DNA from: Oegoconia quadripuncta
Taxonomy: Eukaryota; Arthropoda; Insecta; Lepidoptera; Autostichidae
NCBI GenBank assembly: GCA_949316235.1
Contig: OX438748.1
Span: forward strand, 34,404,836 to 34,468,835
Length of the DNA: 64,000 nt
Direction of reading: 5' to 3'
Position 1 is the first letter of the stretch, and every line of letters begins with the position of its first letter. Below, in pieces: positions 62,793 to 64,000 of this stretch. The translations under genes and the position numbers were made by a program. The notes under the pieces were generated by a model. It made no database searches. It was not told where the DNA came from and was given only the letters and a program-made list of their open reading frames with translations.

Positions 62793-63147
62793 TACAGGGT
62801 GTCCCTGGAAGTATGGATCAAATCGAACAGGGGCATGGGGAAGGTCATTCCCAAACTTTTTAACCCTATGAATGTCGGTGCCATTTTTGACGGTTCAAAA
62901 GTTATGATCAATTTTTTACATTTTCATATTATCGAATAGTGCTTATACAAAAAAAATTTTTAAAAGAAAACTAGCAAAGCTATCAGCTTAATTTTTTAAT
63001 TAAAAATAATTAATTAATTTTTTTTTCTTATTTTTTTTTTTTTTTTTTTAATTTTTTTTTAATTTTTTTTTTTTTCAGCTTAAGTTTGGGAATGACCTTC
63101 CCCATGCCCCTGTTCGATTTGATCCATACTTCCAGGGACACCCTGTA
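62793..63147. mobile_element. Element with 66-bp perfect terminal inverted repeats
   Basis: TACAGGGTGTCCCTGGAAGT at the start of 62793-62858 and its exact reverse complement over 63082-63147. The middle is A/T-rich with long T-runs and no ORF. Same TACAGGGTG end as 5285-6387 and 43910-44176. Confidence 0.8.
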
Positions 63148-63185
63148 GATTAGCATGCAACATACATCAATATATGTATATATTA

Positions 63186-63600
63186 GGTCTTTACCTATGA
63201 AATTGGAGATTTTTTTATTCGTTAATCATAATGTACCAACTCCTACGATTCTATAGCTATTTCCAAATTTGTTTTTTATTTGGAAAATAGAATATATTTT
63301 CAAGGTTTCACATAAAATATTTCTTAATGTCCGAGCTAAATCACATAATAAAGAAAACTTGAACACAGCTCTTTTCATGAGCTTCCCATATTATTTTTTA
63401 GTTTTGCAGACACTTTTATTAAGCGGTTTCTTTTAAAAATTAACACTGCCTATATTTAACTTAATATTATCCGATAATACACACAGAGTTTAGCTAAATT
63501 TGGATTTGCCGTTCCCAAAAAAATTTCAAAAATGTTTGTATGGAGAAAACAGTCTTAATGAAATTCTTCATACAAAACGTCAATTTCATAGGTAAGGACC
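63186..63600. mobile_element. MITE F, copy 5
   Basis: Ends GGTCTTTACCTATGAAATTG and complement of GGTCCTTACCTATGAAATTG; about 415 bp, uninterrupted. Confidence 0.7.
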
Positions 63601-63718
63601 TAATGCAAGTCGGTTAATAAGAATGAATACTTGTTACTTATTTACTTCCTTATTTAAATATCATTGGTTTGCGTATACAAGTCTGTAGGCAGTATCAACC
63701 GGGATGCGTCTTGTAGCA

Positions 63719-64000
63719 GTTGACGCTATCTCAAGTTCCGTGCTAATTTAGAAACCAATCTTGAGGTCTACTCAGCTGAGATCATTTCTCAAGTATTCGC
63801 TTCAGCGGCGAATGAATGATAGTCTTGAGTTTCGTTTACTAATACGTTAAACTTGGCGCACCTCTCAAGTGAGTACTGCTTTAGTATGCACGTGCTTTGC
63901 AGGTCTCAAATTAGATTTATTAATCAACTTGAGACCGATCACAAGACTTCTCAATCTTGAGAATGGTTTATTAATTAATAATAAATTAATATGGTTTATT
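63719..64000 (+). mobile_element. Element P, copy 3 (runs to window end)
   Basis: GTTGACGCTATCTCAAGTTC ... CTACTCAGCTGAGATCATTT ... TTGAGAATGGTTTATTAAT. The final CGGGCC end is not reached, or is lost. Confidence 0.55.

Overview
The window is a piece of insect nuclear genome, most likely from a moth or butterfly (Lepidoptera). It has interrupted genes with GT-AG introns, a chymotrypsin-fold protease of the lepidopteran gut type, a vanin-like secreted protein, and a dense nest of tRNA-derived SINEs, LINE 3' ends, mariner, hAT and foldback elements. The order and family labels are inference from sequence style; no database was searched.

Two host protein genes can be assembled exon by exon. (1) A plus-strand vanin/biotinidase-family gene runs from 22559 to 43661. 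Its nine exons join in frame into 464 residues with a signal peptide and a hydrophobic C-terminal tail. Two of the three catalytic residues of the family appear to be missing. (2) A minus-strand S1 serine protease runs from 62578 to 49616. Its six exons join in frame into 275 residues with a complete His/Asp/Ser triad and an unusual S1 pocket (Gly at 189, Asp at 226). A TATA box and arthropod initiator lie just upstream. The two genes converge and are separated by about 6 kb of repeats. A tRNA-Leu(CAG) gene (56337-56420, minus) lies inside protease intron 1.

Layout. 1-22.5 kb: no host gene recognised, only layered repeats, including a LINE fragment broken by two datable insertions (1785-2470), two hAT-type MITEs with perfect 8-bp target duplications (4650-5131, 12672-13085), a mariner with a broken transposase (10089-11374) and a hexanucleotide array (8186-8507). 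22.5-43.7 kb: the vanin-like gene, with introns holding a second mariner (26666-27958), a pair of GC-rich TA-MITEs in opposite orientation and many SINE/LINE pieces. 43.7-49.6 kb: the convergent intergenic gap. 49.6-62.6 kb: the protease gene. Its first intron carries the tRNA, a 37-bp perfect hairpin, an uninterrupted reverse-transcriptase ORF with a restriction-like C-terminal domain bounded by exact 9-bp repeats (56751-58880), and an internally deleted BEL/Pao element with identical 137-bp terminal repeats (60899-61864). 62.6-64 kb: foldback elements and MITEs.

Repeat families are named here for cross-reference. SINE A: head TGGCTCAATG..., B box GGTTCGATCCC. SINE B: head ACCGATTGGTGTAGTGGAT. 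SINE C: head CTGTTTGGTGTAGTGGTT. SINE H: head GGTGGCTCAGTGGTTAA. MITE F: ends GGTCCTTACCTAT. Element P: palindrome-rich, ends ATACGGGCC. LINE-D tail: ends in GCCGCCCTCTCATATAAAA.
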